From NCBI RefSeq assembly GCF_051401765.1, contig NC_135071.1:21407961-21471960 (forward strand): a stretch of DNA of 64,000 bases, written 5' to 3'. Origin of the DNA: Calliopsis andreniformis. Taxonomy: Eukaryota > Arthropoda > Insecta > Hymenoptera > Andrenidae. Both the position numbers and the translations under genes were made by a program. The notes beneath the pieces are model-generated. The model worked only from the letters and a program-made list of their open reading frames with translations, had not been told where the DNA came from and made no database searches. Below, piece after piece: positions 25,723 through 45,586 of the stretch (the first letter of the stretch is position 1; each line of letters starts with the position of its first letter).

Positions 25723-27523
25723 GTTTGGCGTTCAAATAACTTTTAAGTATAATCGACAACTACGATATCGCCTGAAAAAAGAAAAAAGAAAACACGATAA
25801 TGCATAAACATAAATTTCAAACGATCAAGCCGTGCGAATTCATGGTTGCGTCACGAAATAAATCGATCAAAAATATCCAACAGGTTATGTCGGTTGTAAT
25901 CGAAGCGAAGAAAGTAGCGTACACTTTTCAAATAACTTCGAACACATTGGTTCTCTCACAACTTATCTTCTCATCTTCGATCGTCGAAACATATCAAAAT
26001 TTGTACGCGATAATAATGACCGATCTGTAATTCCTTCGAATGTGAAAAATGTTACCGTTAGAAGCTGTACAAGAGGACGTACGCACGACGACATTCAACA
26101 TTAGTCACGTACGACGTCGACCCATCCGTAAACACACTGTTCTAACGTTCACCGTATTTTCGTGAAAGCAACTTACGCTTCACAAGCTCATTTCAATGCG
26201 AAGAATTACTGGACGAAGAGGTTACGTTAATTGAAAACTTCTATCGCATGTACCTGACAATTTTAACTTTAATACGACAACAACGACGACAACAATTCGA
26301 CAAAGGAGATACGTTTGATTAAACTACGGATTACCGATTACATGTGATTACTAAACAGCAAGGAACACTACACATAGGTACGCACATGCATACATACACA
26401 CTGTACACGCGCAGCGTATAATCTACGCGTGGAATCGTAGCAGCTCTCGAAAGTCGATCGATAGTTCGGTATTATCGTTACAACTTTCGTTCGAATGCAT
26501 AAAAAATCATATCGTTACGATTCACAAGACGACTCTATCGATTAATTATGTTCCTTTTTTTTCACTTTTTCGTAAAATGGAAAATACGGCGCAGGAGAAA
26601 TTAGGTGAAATTTAATTTGATATCGCATATAGTTATGCGGCATGCGTGAACATAGCCATGCGTACCGTGCATAACAGTTGCCGAGTTTTATAAGGTTTTA
26701 TCCGTAAAGTGAAATGAAAGTTGTGCATATAAGCGACGACGATAAATATTTACACGATAAAAAGTATTTGAGCAGAAATTAATGCAAGTACTAAAGAACT
26801 GGATTTGTGCTTAAAGAACTGTAATTGCATGTGTGATGTGTTTGCGCGCGCGCGCGCGCGCGCATGTGTGTACAAATGTATACCTACGATGCCCAATAGA
26901 GAACCAGAATTAATTTGGCTGTGTTGCATTGGGATATACATCGTATGTATGTACATGCATACGACGAGCATGGCGTCGCGAGCATCAGAGTAAACAGATA
27001 CGTACTTACACACACACGTGTGGGATGTACATTTGTAGAGAAATAATGGCCGATCAGTGCTGCTGTCGCGTAAAGAAGAAAATTGTTATATGGATTTTAT
27101 TCACACGTTGGATTAAACAAACTTCTGCTTTGTGATAAATAGTAAACGTTGATGAATAACTGTACGATTGTACTCGAAAGTGAATAGGTAGCGAAGGGAA
27201 TTCGCTACTAGATTAAAAAATTGTTATAAGATTTTGATCAATTTTGGAGTTACATGTATGCACGAACGTAAATATGAGGGAAGAAGTGCCGTAAAGCAGG
27301 AACTGTTCGTCTCTCGTACACTGTAATTATTTATTATCCAATCACACTTCAACCGATCGAATGGGAACGCATTGCTTGAAGAAAAGTAGATATCTTCGGT
27401 CGCGATGCGACTCGAACGATGCAGCACTTTCTTTCCCTTTTTGAGATTAATTAAATTTCGACTACTGTCCTTCGGATCGCATTGAACTTCTTTCAATTCT
27501 GTCGAGAGTCATCGAGAGGCATC
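25723..27523. other. Shared 1.8-kb divergent upstream region of Nup98-96 and Pi3K92E
   Basis: The two ATG codons point away from each other (25722 minus, 27524 plus), so both promoters and 5' UTRs must lie here unless further upstream exons exist. No coding segment was found. A 20-bp GC dinucleotide run occurs at 26844-26863. No clear TATA element was identified. Confidence 0.6.
26844..26863. repeat. (GC)n dinucleotide run
   Basis: Ten uninterrupted GC units flanked by GT-rich and CA-rich DNA, a strongly Z-prone stretch in the divergent upstream region. Confidence 0.9.
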
Positions 27524-34410
<6,887 letters not shown>

Positions 34411-34565
34411 ACGGATACGACGCGGTCGTGCAGAAGAAAGAAGAAAGATACGTCGGGATCGAGAAATGGAACAAGATGGATAGAATAAGAGAAGAAGAGA
34501 GATACGAAGTTGGACGATGTCTTGAAACAAATGGAGTGTCATCCTTGCCTCTCCATGCAAATAGG

Positions 34566-34650
34566 GAGACAGACAGAGAGACAGAGAGACAGAGAGACAG
34601 AGAGACAGAGAGACAGAGAGACAGACAGATATACAGATATACAGATAGAC

Positions 34651-34695
<45 letters not shown>

Positions 34696-34696
34696 G
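34566..34696. repeat. (AGAC)n / (AGAG) microsatellite in the Pi3K92E 3' UTR
   Basis: Alternating AGAC and AGAG units passing through GATATACA into pure AGAC. It starts about 155 nt after the stop codon. Confidence 0.9.
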
Positions 34697-35244
34697 GTCG
34701 ACGAAAGACGTCAGGCAGACAGATAGTCAAACAGAGACAGACAGACCGATACAACAAAGAATCCGGTAAAGAGAATAATAGTTTGTCGAAAAAAACTATT
34801 CGACATATAGGAAGAATGATTCGCGAAGGTGGGCGTTCCGTTATCGGTCCTTGTAACGGTTATCTCTCATTTACCGAATAATGCGCAACGCCAATTATTC
34901 CCTCGATCGTTGTGCACTCGCTTCATTTTTCTCAATCTTTCTGTCGCTAACGAGAAAGCGACGGAAAATGGAAGCGAAATACGTATACGGTACATATCAT
35001 TGGTTGACATTGTGAATTTTTTTAAGAGAATACATGTGGATTTGTTTCTGCGAGAATCCTTTAAAATGGCGTACCATGGTTTACCGTGCCGAACGATCGC
35101 AATGTCGTAGCTGTGCCGATATAGTGACGCTCCTAGAACCTACCGATCGGGCAATCAGAAACGGTTCTTGAAAATGATGACAGGAGATAACCTAGACCTA
35201 ATTCTAAAGGTCTCAGAATATTGATATACTACTGTATCGATAAG

Positions 35245-35250
35245 AATAAA
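35245..35250 (+). promoter_or_regulatory. Candidate poly(A) signal of Pi3K92E
   Basis: AATAAA 835 nt after the TGA at 34408-34410, followed by a T-rich stretch near 35280-35350. Confidence 0.45.
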
Positions 35251-35886
35251 TCAAGTTATTCTTCACCTGTGTTTTCATCCTCGTGTTTCCCATTTCCGAT
35301 CGAATTTGCAAAGCCTATGTTCCAATTTTTGTCTCGTTACTCTTCTTTTTTCTCTCGAACGATAGATTCAACGATGACAGATGTACAGGCATGCGTGCTG
35401 CGAGATACGACGTTAACGTAATCGTTACTCGTAAGTCGCAGAGTAGAAATTCTCAAATGGACGAGAATTATTACGATACCGACTCGTTACTAATGTAGCG
35501 AGATTCGAAGAAAAGAAGGAAGAAGAAGAAGAAGAAGTAGAAGAAGAAGGGAATGAAAGAGCGCGATTATCCGAGATGTCGTCGTTACGTACGCAAGGCC
35601 GTCATGGAAATTCTTTTCTTTCGTTGTTGGCCGCGATGCGGGTAAGCTCCTGGATCAGTGGAGTCGCGTTACGTAAGCTAACGCGAAGTGAGCGAAACAA
35701 CGAACGGAGATGCAAGACGAAAGACTAGAGGTGGGAGGAGACAGGCAAACCGAGAATGTTATATAGGTACGTACTTGGTTCGCGGCTAACTCGCACCTAA
35801 GCTCTATCTCGTCGTCGTAGTTGTCGAGTTGAACGCGTTCGAACGAAAATTCACGAGTTCCGATAGTTATTCTTTCCTTCTTCTTC

Positions 35887-35917
<31 letters not shown>

Positions 35918-36364
35918 ACTCTCCGCATGCGTCAAAGCGTGCGATTTACGAGAAGAAGTGAATCAAAGAGCAAACGAGAGAAAATCGCTCGGAAAATTGT
36001 GTCGCGAAAATTTTCTTAAGAATCTTGGTCGTTTAGCAGAAAAGAGAATTGCGCGTGGTAACAATCTATAACCCGTTTACCTGTTACTCGTTGCCTTGAG
36101 AAAAGTATCGCACTTGTACTAAATCTCGTCGCGTTTCGTTGCACGCCGGACGTATTGTACGACTATCGTTCTAGCGCGTATTCGACATTGATCGACTCGT
36201 TTTTATCCGATTCGATCGAGAATATAATATGCGGCAAAGTTACATCGGATACGTCGATTGATATTTCATTTGCGTTTGTATTCGTTGAATCGGCGCTGTA
36301 TGTTGATCGATTCGCGAGGAAATTGTGTGCAAAGATTAATCGAAGATCCAACTAACGAGGGAGA

Positions 36365-38629
36365 ATGACTGCTACGGAAGAAACCGAACCATTGATTTCT
36401 ACAAGAGTGCAAAGTACACGTGGGAATAAATCACAGACTGTTTCTTACGATGCGATCTCATTGGTAAGCAGTATTAGATGAAAAATCGTAGCATCACTTA
36501 CGCATAAGTTCTTCGCAGCGTTGATAGTGCCGTTTGTCAAAATTGGTAAATCGATCAGAGTTACGTGTACGCGTATGGTATGGTGCGGCGCGGCGCGTCC
36601 CGACGACGACGACGGCCGTGTAACGTTATTCGATATCCGACAGAGGGTGAACGACTGGCTTCATTAAATCCATCGCGAACAAGGGTTGCGAATGAGATAA
36701 CACATGGCTTCCGTCATATTTACGTTTCTCTATCGAACAAATCGCAGACTTTACAACGATTAGTCGTATTACGTAAACGATAGGACAAAAGTTTCGCTCA
36801 ACTATCGGATGATACGATTCGTATTTCGTTCGGGATGTACCATTCGAAACGAGAAGCATATCGAAACATCCCTTGTACTATTTTACTCGATTCGTGAACG
36901 CTTCGTTTGATCGTAGGCAAGAAACGAAAAGAATTCGTTGTCATGTGGATCAAGATCGAAAACATCGTTGAGATTAATACCGATTACGCGTCCCTCGAGC
37001 GTAACGGTAACACCCTCACTGACACATTCCGTTGAAAATACAGCGTGCGAATCGATTACGTACACATGGAGCGATTTGAACGTGTACGCCATCAACAAAA
37101 ACGAAAAACTATTAGAACGAGTATTCCTCGACAAGAAGAAACCACTGGAACGAAAACATCTATTGAAAGACGGTACGAAATCGAGTTTGAAATTTAAAGA
37201 CACTATTACAGTTTGCAGCATGACATGGACATCGATATCGGTGCCCCGGTGTCGACACCAGTATTCGCACTCAAAAATTGCATTGCAGTATACGGCGTAG
37301 CCTATCCAGGGGAATTGCTAGTGATTATGGGATCATCCGGCGCCGGGAAAACAACTTTGCTGAATGCTATAACGTTTCGTTCTGGTCGTGGAGTAACAGT
37401 GTCCGGTGTGATGGCCGCCAATGGTCGTAGAGTCTCGTCTACGATATTGACCTCGAGGACCGCGTACGTGCAACAAGACGATCTTTTCGTTGGTACATTG
37501 ACCGTCAAAGAGCATCTTCTTTTCCAAGCTATGGTACGCATGGATCGAGGAATACCCATGGAGCAAAGGATCGATCGCGTAAACAAAGTGATCGGCGAGG
37601 TACGTTGAAAAAAAAGCGTGGAAAGGTAAGAGGCAGCAGTGTCGTTACTTTCGAATCTCGCTCCCCGTATTTCGCTATTTTTCTTTCAGCTCGCATTAAC
37701 TAAATGCACAAATACCGTGATCGGTCAACCAGGCAGAATCAAAGGTCTTTCGGGTGGCGAGATGAAGAGACTATCTTTCGCGTCAGAGGTTCTCACGGAT
37801 CCGCCGTTGATGTTTTGCGACGAACCGACATCGGGTCTCGATTCTTTCATGGCGCATCAGGTGGTTTCAGTTTTGAAAGCTTTGGCCGGTGAGTATCCAT
37901 ATTTATCTGTACTGGCTGCACGCGTGTACGCAAAGTAGAGCGATTCGTAGATAGAGCGGTTCGCAGGCAACAATTGATTAACGAAAGGATCGTTTAATCG
38001 TAGCACGGGGCAAAACGATCGTCGCCACTTTGCATCAACCTTCTTCGGAATTGTTTGCCCTCTTCGACAAAATCCTGTTAATGGCCGAAGGAAGAGTAGC
38101 CTTTATGGGTACAGCTTCTCAAGCTTGCACTTTCTTCGGAACGTGAGTATACGCGTTAAGAGATAATTAAATTCGTCACGCACACGTTTCCTTCTCGATC
38201 TTTCACTCGATCGTCGATTAAACTCGATCGCGCACGATATTTTCAGGCTAGGTGCCGCCTGTCCAAGCAATTATAATCCAGCAGATTACTTCGTTCAGAT
38301 GCTAGCAGTCGTGCCGGGCCAAGAGATGTCCTGTCGTCACGCGATCAGCACCGTATGCGACGCGTTTCAAAAGAGCGATCACGGTATTAAGATCGCATTG
38401 GAAGCGGAAAGTGTTAACGGTGAATTCGAAGATTCTTTACGAGATTCCAAGTATCCCGAAAATCGTTCGCCGTACAAAGCAAGCTGGTGCGAACAATTCC
38501 GAGCGGTTCTCTGGCGTTCTTGGTTGTCGGTTATCAAGGAGCCAGTTCTCATTAAAGTCCGCCTGTTACAGACTGTCGTAGGTCTCTAAAAATCTCTAAA
38601 ACAAATAATGCGTATAATGTTGTAGGTAC

Positions 38630-38665
<36 letters not shown>

Positions 38666-40280
38666 GGAGAGAGAGAGAGAGAGAGGGAGTGAGAGAGAGA
38701 GAGAGAGAGGGGGGGCGGGGCTGCTGGAAAACGACACACGTTTAAATTTGTCTGATTACAGATGGTATCGTTGTTGATCGGCGTTATTTACTTCGATCAA
38801 CAACTCGATCAAGACGGAGTAATGAACATTAACGGTGCTTTATTTATATTTTTGACCAACATGACATTCCAAAATGTTTTCGCAGTGATAAACGTACGTA
38901 AGAAATTCTTCGAGCGTTCGTCTACCTATCGGGATTGATTCGTGAATTTATCGATGCAGGTGTTTTGCGCAGAGTTACCGATATTTTTACGGGAACATCG
39001 TAACGGTATGTATCGCACAGACGTGTACTTTCTCTGTAAAACGCTGGCAGAGGCTCCAGTCTTCATAGCTGTACCAATGCTCTTCACAATCGTGGCCTAC
39101 CCCATGATCGGACTATATCCGGGAATCGATCATTTTTTCGTCACCGTCGGTATCGTTGCTCTTGTCGCAAACGTCTCTACGTCATTCGGTAAGTTCCATT
39201 CTTTTCGATACTATTCGATTATTTAACTCGCTCTTCGTTCTTAGGCTACTTGATATCCTGCGTTAGCAATAATTTATCCATGGCGTTATCCATTGGACCA
39301 CCGGTGATAATACCGTTCCTCCTGTTTGGTGGTTTCTTTTTGAATACAGCGTAAGGATGATTCTAGATGTTAAGTATACGTAACGTACACGCACGTAAGC
39401 GGAGCATGTAACAATTTGTATGTAATTTAACGTAACGTACCTACTACTTACCTACCTACCTACCTACCTACCTACCTACTCTACCTACTTCGTACGAGGG
39501 GTGGAGAAATCAAGAGCGACCAAATCGCGATCGCAACGTTGCTCTTTTCAGCGCTTCGGTTTCGAATTTAGTGAAAATTCGGGCGGAAAGTGCCCGAGTT
39601 CCGGTTACGATACGCGTACTTGTCGATTCGACTAGAGAGGGGGTACGCGATACTACGTACGTATGCAACCATTCGATTATCGATCCGCTAAGGTAACCAT
39701 GTACCTACATCCAATTAACGAAACAATGCCGAGCCACGATGAACGATTCGTCGCGCCGAGTTACGAGCGTTTTTCGATCCACTTTTCGATAACTAAAACA
39801 AGCGAATACCGCGGTTGCAATTTCGTCGCTCTCTCGATTGTCGCGTTTAATTTTATCGCGTAGAAGAATACCAGTTAAATCTTCTCCCAGCTGTTGACAC
39901 CGCGACACACCGTATTCACGTTCACATGTCACCAGGTCCGTTCCAGTCTACTTCGAATGGTTTTCCTATTTGTCTTGGTTTCGTTACGGTAACGAAGCCC
40001 TTCTCATCAATCAGTGGTCGAAAGTGGATTCTATAGCGTGTACGAGAAGCAACGCAACTTGCCCAAAAACTGGCCGAATGGTTCTGCAGACGTTCAACTT
40101 CAAAGAGGTACAACACTCTCGTCTTTTCAGAGAACCTATAAAGCGCAATATGCGATCGATATTCGGTTTTAGGAGCATTTCTGGACGGACATCGCGTGCC
40201 TTTTCTCCTTAATCATCGTCTTTCGATTTCTCGCATTTCTTGCTTTACTTTCCAAAACTCGACGCATCCAGCAAAGGTAA
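36365..40280 (+). CDS. w: ABC transporter G family, eye-pigment half-transporter White, complete (11 exons)
   Basis: Half-transporter of pigment granules; in Drosophila it pairs with Scarlet for ommochrome precursors and with Brown for pteridines. Exons: 36365-36463, 36917-37172, 37289-37599, 37690-37888, 38004-38142, 38247-38577, 38762-38893, 38960-39188, 39245-39350, 39936-40107, 40173-40280; 693 residues (Drosophila White 687). Nucleotide-binding domain: [18 protein letters not shown], Walker A G133-SSGAGKTT, signature LSGGEMKRL (242-250), Walker [15 protein letters not shown]-loop [11 protein letters not shown]. Then six membrane segments, with [19 protein letters not shown] and the White-typical [20 protein letters not shown] before the extracellular loop with paired cysteines. 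All catalytic residues are intact. The order is reverse-ABCG (NBD then TMD). Exon 2 start was chosen because the acceptor at 36916 keeps phase. Head to tail with Scarlet. Confidence 0.94.
38631..38720. repeat. (GA)n microsatellite in white intron 6
   Basis: GA dinucleotides with GGGA interruptions, ending in a short G run, inside intron 38578-38761. Confidence 0.9.
39448..39488. repeat. (CCTA)n tetranucleotide repeat in white intron 9
   Basis: About nine CCTA units inside the largest late intron of white (39351-39935, 585 nt). Confidence 0.85.
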
Positions 40281-42084
40281 AAGAAAAGGAAACCGACTTC
40301 ATCAGCTACATACGCTTCGGCCTCTGTCATCGCTGTCGCATCGGCAGAGTCTTGCACAAGCACAAGTCCTTAGGATTCGACCGCGGATCTTGATTCAGAC
40401 ACGTCGCGTCGTTTCTCTCTTTCCTTTTATCCGTTCGAAATCGACAATTATTCATTTCGACATTGTTGCAACTATTGTACTATCGTATCTTTAAGAACGT
40501 ATTAAAATTGTTAGAAATCGATTCGATCGTTCAAACATTTCACCTACATTCACACCTGTCTACTTATCTCACCGTTCTCCGTTTCGACGAACGTCGAATC
40601 GCCACGCACGAGACGACCCTTACCTTTACCTACACTTCGAACTTCAAAATAAATATATTTATGCGGGTGAGCGATCGCGAACGAGAACGAATTATCTCGA
40701 GGAATCACCACGAGACGAACAAAGAGATTCAGGAAACGATCGATGCGGAGGAACTAGCTCTGCGCGCTTACGTCGTCGCAAAAAAAAAAGAAAAAAAAAA
40801 AAAAATAAGAAGGTTTTCAACGGCACACCCTTACCGCAAAAGAACGGAGACAGAGGCGACGCGCGATGGATAAGCTATAAGAAAGAAGAAAAGAACGCGA
40901 TAGGAAAAGGCGGTTAGGTGACTCGGTATTTCCTGTTAACTCTTGCGTATGGCAAACAGCCAGAGACCAATGTTGACCACCCTTCGTACCATGAACTCCG
41001 GTATCGTTAACAAACCGGTTGTTATTCATACCGTGCGAGTACACGCTGGAAGGGAAAGAAACATAATGGCAATGGAACGGTGGATACGTATTCGTTCGAT
41101 AATCGAATCGAAAGGTGACGCATATCGCTCGGTTCTCTTCGTACCTATCTCTTAATCATCTCATTAGTTTTTGCGCATCGAAACATTCGACCTCGATCGA
41201 TTCTTTCTCGGAACGACGAGTCCTACGGGCGAAGAAAATATTTTCCGGTAGATTACGGTATCGACGCATACATATTATTCATAGGAAAGTATAAAAATAT
41301 TAGACGGGAGAGGAATTCTTACGACGCAAATCCTTGCGCGAGACAGGTATAAGGTTTCCTTCTTCGATTACTCCAACGCACTTCCACATAATCTGGTTTC
41401 GTCTCGCGAGTTTAGGGTTTTACCGCGCGCCTCTCGTCGTTGGTTTTCCTTATTCAAATTTTTTTCTTTCCATACCTTTGCGCTTTCTTTTCTCGAATCA
41501 AGTAACTGTCAACGTAACAGAGAAATCGAAGTTAAAGTTGTCGGATAGAGGAGAGAAAGTTTCTGCCCCATTATCGTGTTTCTTCGACGAAACTTCTCTC
41601 GTCGAGGGAACCGCTACGTACGTACGTACGTCCGTTCGTTTTATAAATCGATCGTTTCTTTTTCGGCAGAGGGGGCAACGCGACGATGAAAATCGGGTTC
41701 CGGGTCATCGCGGAAAGATTACAAATTGTAGATGTTTCCGAGAAGAAGGGCAACAGTAGGTAGACACGAGAGTACTCGGGTGACCAGGCGTAAGGGGTTC
41801 AGCGTGTACGCACTGGATTCAGTCGCGCTCTCGTTTGCCAAGCGACTCGGTTGGATCGTTCGGCCAGTCAGTCAGTCAGTCAGTCAGTTCACCGAACAGT
41901 TACATTTCTTCGCCGAACTCTTGGAAATATTAACACTTTTTACGGAAGAAATACCGTAGGTGGTCAAATCGAAGACAACAAGAGTGGCCAGGATTAGTTC
42001 TTTCGACCAAAGGACAGAAACTACCGACAACTATAGATAGAATTCAACTTTCCGGATTCTTGTTTTTTTTTTTTCTTTTTCACA
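40281..42084. other. Intergenic region between white and scarlet
   Basis: No coding exon was found. It holds the white 3' UTR (AATAAA at 40648-40653, 368 nt after the stop) and the upstream region of scarlet. A long A-rich run occurs at 40779-40805 and a short ACGT repeat near 41615-41632. No separate gene is seen. Confidence 0.55.
40648..40653 (+). promoter_or_regulatory. Candidate poly(A) signal of white
   Basis: AATAAA 368 nt after the stop codon at 40278-40280, the first canonical hexamer I noticed downstream. Confidence 0.45.
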
Positions 42085-45000
42085 ATGAGCGTTTCAGAGA
42101 ACAGTGATCGGTGTTGCGAAAGTTATAACAGCTCGACGGAACAAAGAAGAAGATCAAGAGGCGCAACCCTTTCCTGGCGAAATCTATCGGTGTACGCGAT
42201 GGATCACGGACGAAGGAATATATGCAAACAGTTGATCGATAACGGTGCGTGCGATTTGGTTTTCGTAGATAGAGAGGTGAGACATGCGCGTGGAAAAGAA
42301 TTCGGTAAGGTTGCAATATCGATGATCGATTTCAGTGCGTGGCGTGGCAAAACCTGGTCACTTGACAGCGATAATCGGTGCAAGGTAAGCTTTCGCCATA
42401 TAAAAAGGGAATTCAGGCGGTTGTACCGTATTTGGAAGATTGTATCGTTGAGAATGGAACCAGATTTGTTTCTTTCAATCTAGCGGAGCTGGTAAAAGTT
42501 CGTTAATGACGGCGTTAGCTTTCCGTACCGGTCGTAAGTATGCTCGTCTAATTCTGTTTCCGTCTCTTCTCTCCGCTTGTTCTTCACCGATTGACGCAAA
42601 GTTTCGTTCATTCGTAGCCGAAGTCCTGATTCGTGGCGATATAAAGGTAAACGGTGCGTCGATAAATTCCTCGTACATGATGCTGAACAGTGGATACATG
42701 CACCAGGAGGACATGTTCGTGGAAACTATGACGGTAGTGGAACATCTTTGGTTCATGGTAGGACATTTACTTTCGTTAATCGCATTCAACAAATACATCG
42801 CATACACGAATCGTCTCTATCCGTCTTCAATCATGACTCATTACCTTCGAAGGCTCGAATGAAGGTGAACGAGAAAATGCATACGTCGCACGTTCGAGAG
42901 AAGATCGATCGGTTATTGCAAGACGTCGGTTTGGCGAACAGACGGAACGTACGAATCGGTAATGGTATCGAGGACAAAGTATTATCCGGTGGCGAAAAGA
43001 AGAGATTGGCTTTCGCTACGGAAGTACGATATAACTTTACACGCGCATTCTATAAGATGTCTCGTTCTTTCCTTTTCTTTTTCTTTCGTCTTTAATCGTA
43101 AATACGATTCTTTGTTTTTTTTTTTTTTTCTTCGTCTTAAATCGTGTCTACGTAGGCGTACGTATAGGTACAGACACGCACCTATGCCCAGCCTCGCAGA
43201 AATCATTTTGATCGCGCAACTAGACGTTTCGTCGAATTCTTTCAGTTGCTGACCGATCCGGAAATATTATTTTTGGACGAACCAACGACTGGACAAGATT
43301 CTCACGCAGCGAATTCATTGGTGTTTCAGTTGAAGTCTTTCGCATCGCAAGGGCGAACAGTATTGTGTACGATACATCAACCGAGCTCAGCTATATTCAA
43401 TTCTTTCGATCGAATAATCTTGATCGCGGAAGGTCGAGTCGCGTTCGCAGGTTGCACAGAACGGGCGATACAATTTTTCGCAAGGTACAATACATTGTTC
43501 CGAACTTTGAACTCAAGGCAAGTAAGGTCGTCGGAATCGTTATTCGGGAGCAAGGATCGAAATTTAATAACTCATCGTTTCGTTTTCGTTCTTGTTCTTT
43601 TTCTTTTCTTTTTTTTTTTTTTTTTTTTTCTTTTGCGAACAAGTTACGCGTCAAAATAATCTTCTCTAACGTTTCGCTCCATTGATTAACTGTGTTCAGT
43701 CAAGGCTACGAGTGTCCACAAAGTTACAATCCCGCTGATTTTCTGATAGCAACCGTGGCTCCTGGATCAAAGACCGAAAGTGGCGAAGAAGTAGCACGCA
43801 AAATATGCGATAGATTCTTAACCAGCGAGGCTTCCAACGAGATCGATCGTATCTTGCAAAAAGAAACGCAGTCGCACCACTCGCCAAACGTAAGCATCAT
43901 CGCGTGCACATCTTTTTTTTCTTTTTTTTTTTTTTCTACGTTCAATCCCTCGCGTCTTAACGTCTACTTTACTTTCGTTTTTTTTTTTTTGTTTCGTTAT
44001 TTCAGTCAACGACGAAATTATCGTTGGACGCTAAGAACGTCACGTGAGTATCCGAAAGCCGAAGCGTGTACTCCTTTATTCGCGATTTACGCGCGCGCGC
44101 GGCCGTGCGGGTCTCGTTCGCGCGTTCTTCGCGCATAACGTACGTACAAACGAATATACGTACACACATTGTATTGTCGATACAGGAAGAAAGAATGGCG
44201 GTACTGCTCGCGTCTTTATTGGTTGACTTATCGGTATTTCTTGCAAGTCTGGAGAGATCCCTCCGTGCAAATCGTGAGGATATTTCAAAAAGTTGTAAGT
44301 AAGTCTATCGGATTCGTCAATTCGAACCGTGATCGCCGAGTCTAGCGATCGTAAATTCGACAGAGCGTCGCGACGATCGCTGGGTTGTGCTTTCTGGGAT
44401 CCGTGAAGTTGGATCAACTCGGAATCCAAGCTACCCAGGGCGTCCTATTCATTTTGGTGTCCGAAAATGCTTTTTTCCCGATGTACGCTACGTTAGCGTT
44501 GATACCGCAAGAGTTGCCGCTTCTTCGAAGGGAATACAGAGCAGGGATGTATCCTCTTCATCTTTATTACGTCGCTCGAATCCTTTCCTTGGCAAGTAAA
44601 TCATGGTTTGGTTCGTTAAACTCGACGACGACGTTAGGCGAGGAGAAGAATAAAAGACGATTACTCAAGTTTCAGATACCTGGATTGATAGCGGAGGCGT
44701 TACTGTTCACGACGATCATATACTGGTTGTCAGGGTTGAGGGAAAGCGCCGAGGTTTTCGGATCTACCTTAATCGTTCTTCTACTGACTATAAACGTGTC
44801 GACAGCTTGCGGTAAGTCTATCAGATCTATCTTAATTATACATTATTTCGAGGGATAAGCTAAGCAAAGAAGAGGAATAAGAAGTAGAAGAAGAAGAAGT
44901 AGCGCGGGGGATAGGGGGGGGGGCAAGCAAAGAGAAACGAAGCGAGAGTCGCTAACACCAACGTAAACGCGTTTTCAGGATGTTTCTTTTCAACGGCATT

Positions 45001-45102
45001 CGACAACGTACCATTGGCAATGGCGTACTTGGTACCCTTCGATTATATTCTCATGATCACTATGGGCCCTTTCCTTAAACTCGGGTAATATTTTAATGTT
45101 TA

Positions 45103-45147
<45 letters not shown>

Positions 45148-45586
45148 TCTTAATCGATACAGAGGACAAGAAAAGCATGCGTAATTACGTTTCACGTATC
45201 ACAGGTCATTACCGATATACATTCGGTGGGTGAAATATATCTCTTGGCTGCTACATTCCAGCGAAGCGTTAACCATCGTTCAATGGACCGGCGTGCACAA
45301 TATATGTGAGTGTAAGCGATTACGCGCATATCTACATATACAGGGTTCAGAGCGTTTTTCCGAAATAACAGAAAGACCGCTAAAAATCGTTTCGTTCACC
45401 CAATATCCAGCTTGTAAATCCATCGATTCCGAATTGCCCTGTATCACCGAAGGATTCCAAGTGCTACAACGTTACGACTTCGACGAGGCCAATTTTTGGA
45501 TGGACACGATACTTATGATCATCATTTATCTCGTATTTCACGTTTTGGGCTACGTTTGTCTGTGGAATCGTTGCAGATGGAAGTGA
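42085..45586 (+). CDS. st: ABC transporter G family, eye-pigment half-transporter Scarlet, complete (14 exons)
   Basis: Partner of White for moving ommochrome precursors into pigment granules in Drosophila. Exons: 42085-42244, 42336-42384, 42484-42533, 42618-42757, 42853-43023, 43246-43484, 43700-43889, 44006-44043, 44186-44294, 44364-44591, 44676-44811, 44979-45084, 45205-45305, 45411-45586; 630 residues (Drosophila Scarlet 666). Seen: Walker A GASGAGKSS (68-76, split by an intron), QEDMFVETMTVVEHLWFMAR, signature VLSGGEKKRLAF, Walker B ILFLDE, D-loop TTGQDS, H-loop CTIHQPSS; then membrane segments with the Scarlet-typical STACGCFFSTAFDNVPLAMAYLVP and C-terminal HVLGYVCLWNRCRWK. The Leu usually found in the D-loop is Gln207. 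The intron after 44591 starts with GC, not GT; only that donor keeps the frame. Exon 3's donor (42533) was chosen for its GTAAGT; GTCGTA four bases earlier is an alternative. It is the last gene before the telomere. Confidence 0.92.
45100..45142. repeat. (CT)n microsatellite in scarlet intron 12
   Basis: CT dinucleotides directly downstream of the donor at 45085, inside intron 45085-45204. Confidence 0.9.

Larger units (their letters stand above)
34411..36364. other. Pi3K92E 3' UTR and white upstream region
   Basis: No coding exon was found. The left part is the Pi3K92E 3' UTR with an AGAC repeat; the first canonical AATAAA is at 35245-35250. The right part should contain the white promoter and 5' UTR; it holds a 25-base T run (35887-35911). 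Confidence 0.55.

Noticed and set aside
37213..37288. ATG at 37213 as the start of White
   Set aside because: The acceptor at 37288 and exon 2, which encodes [12 protein letters not shown] and RKHLLKD, give the family N-terminus and correct phase.
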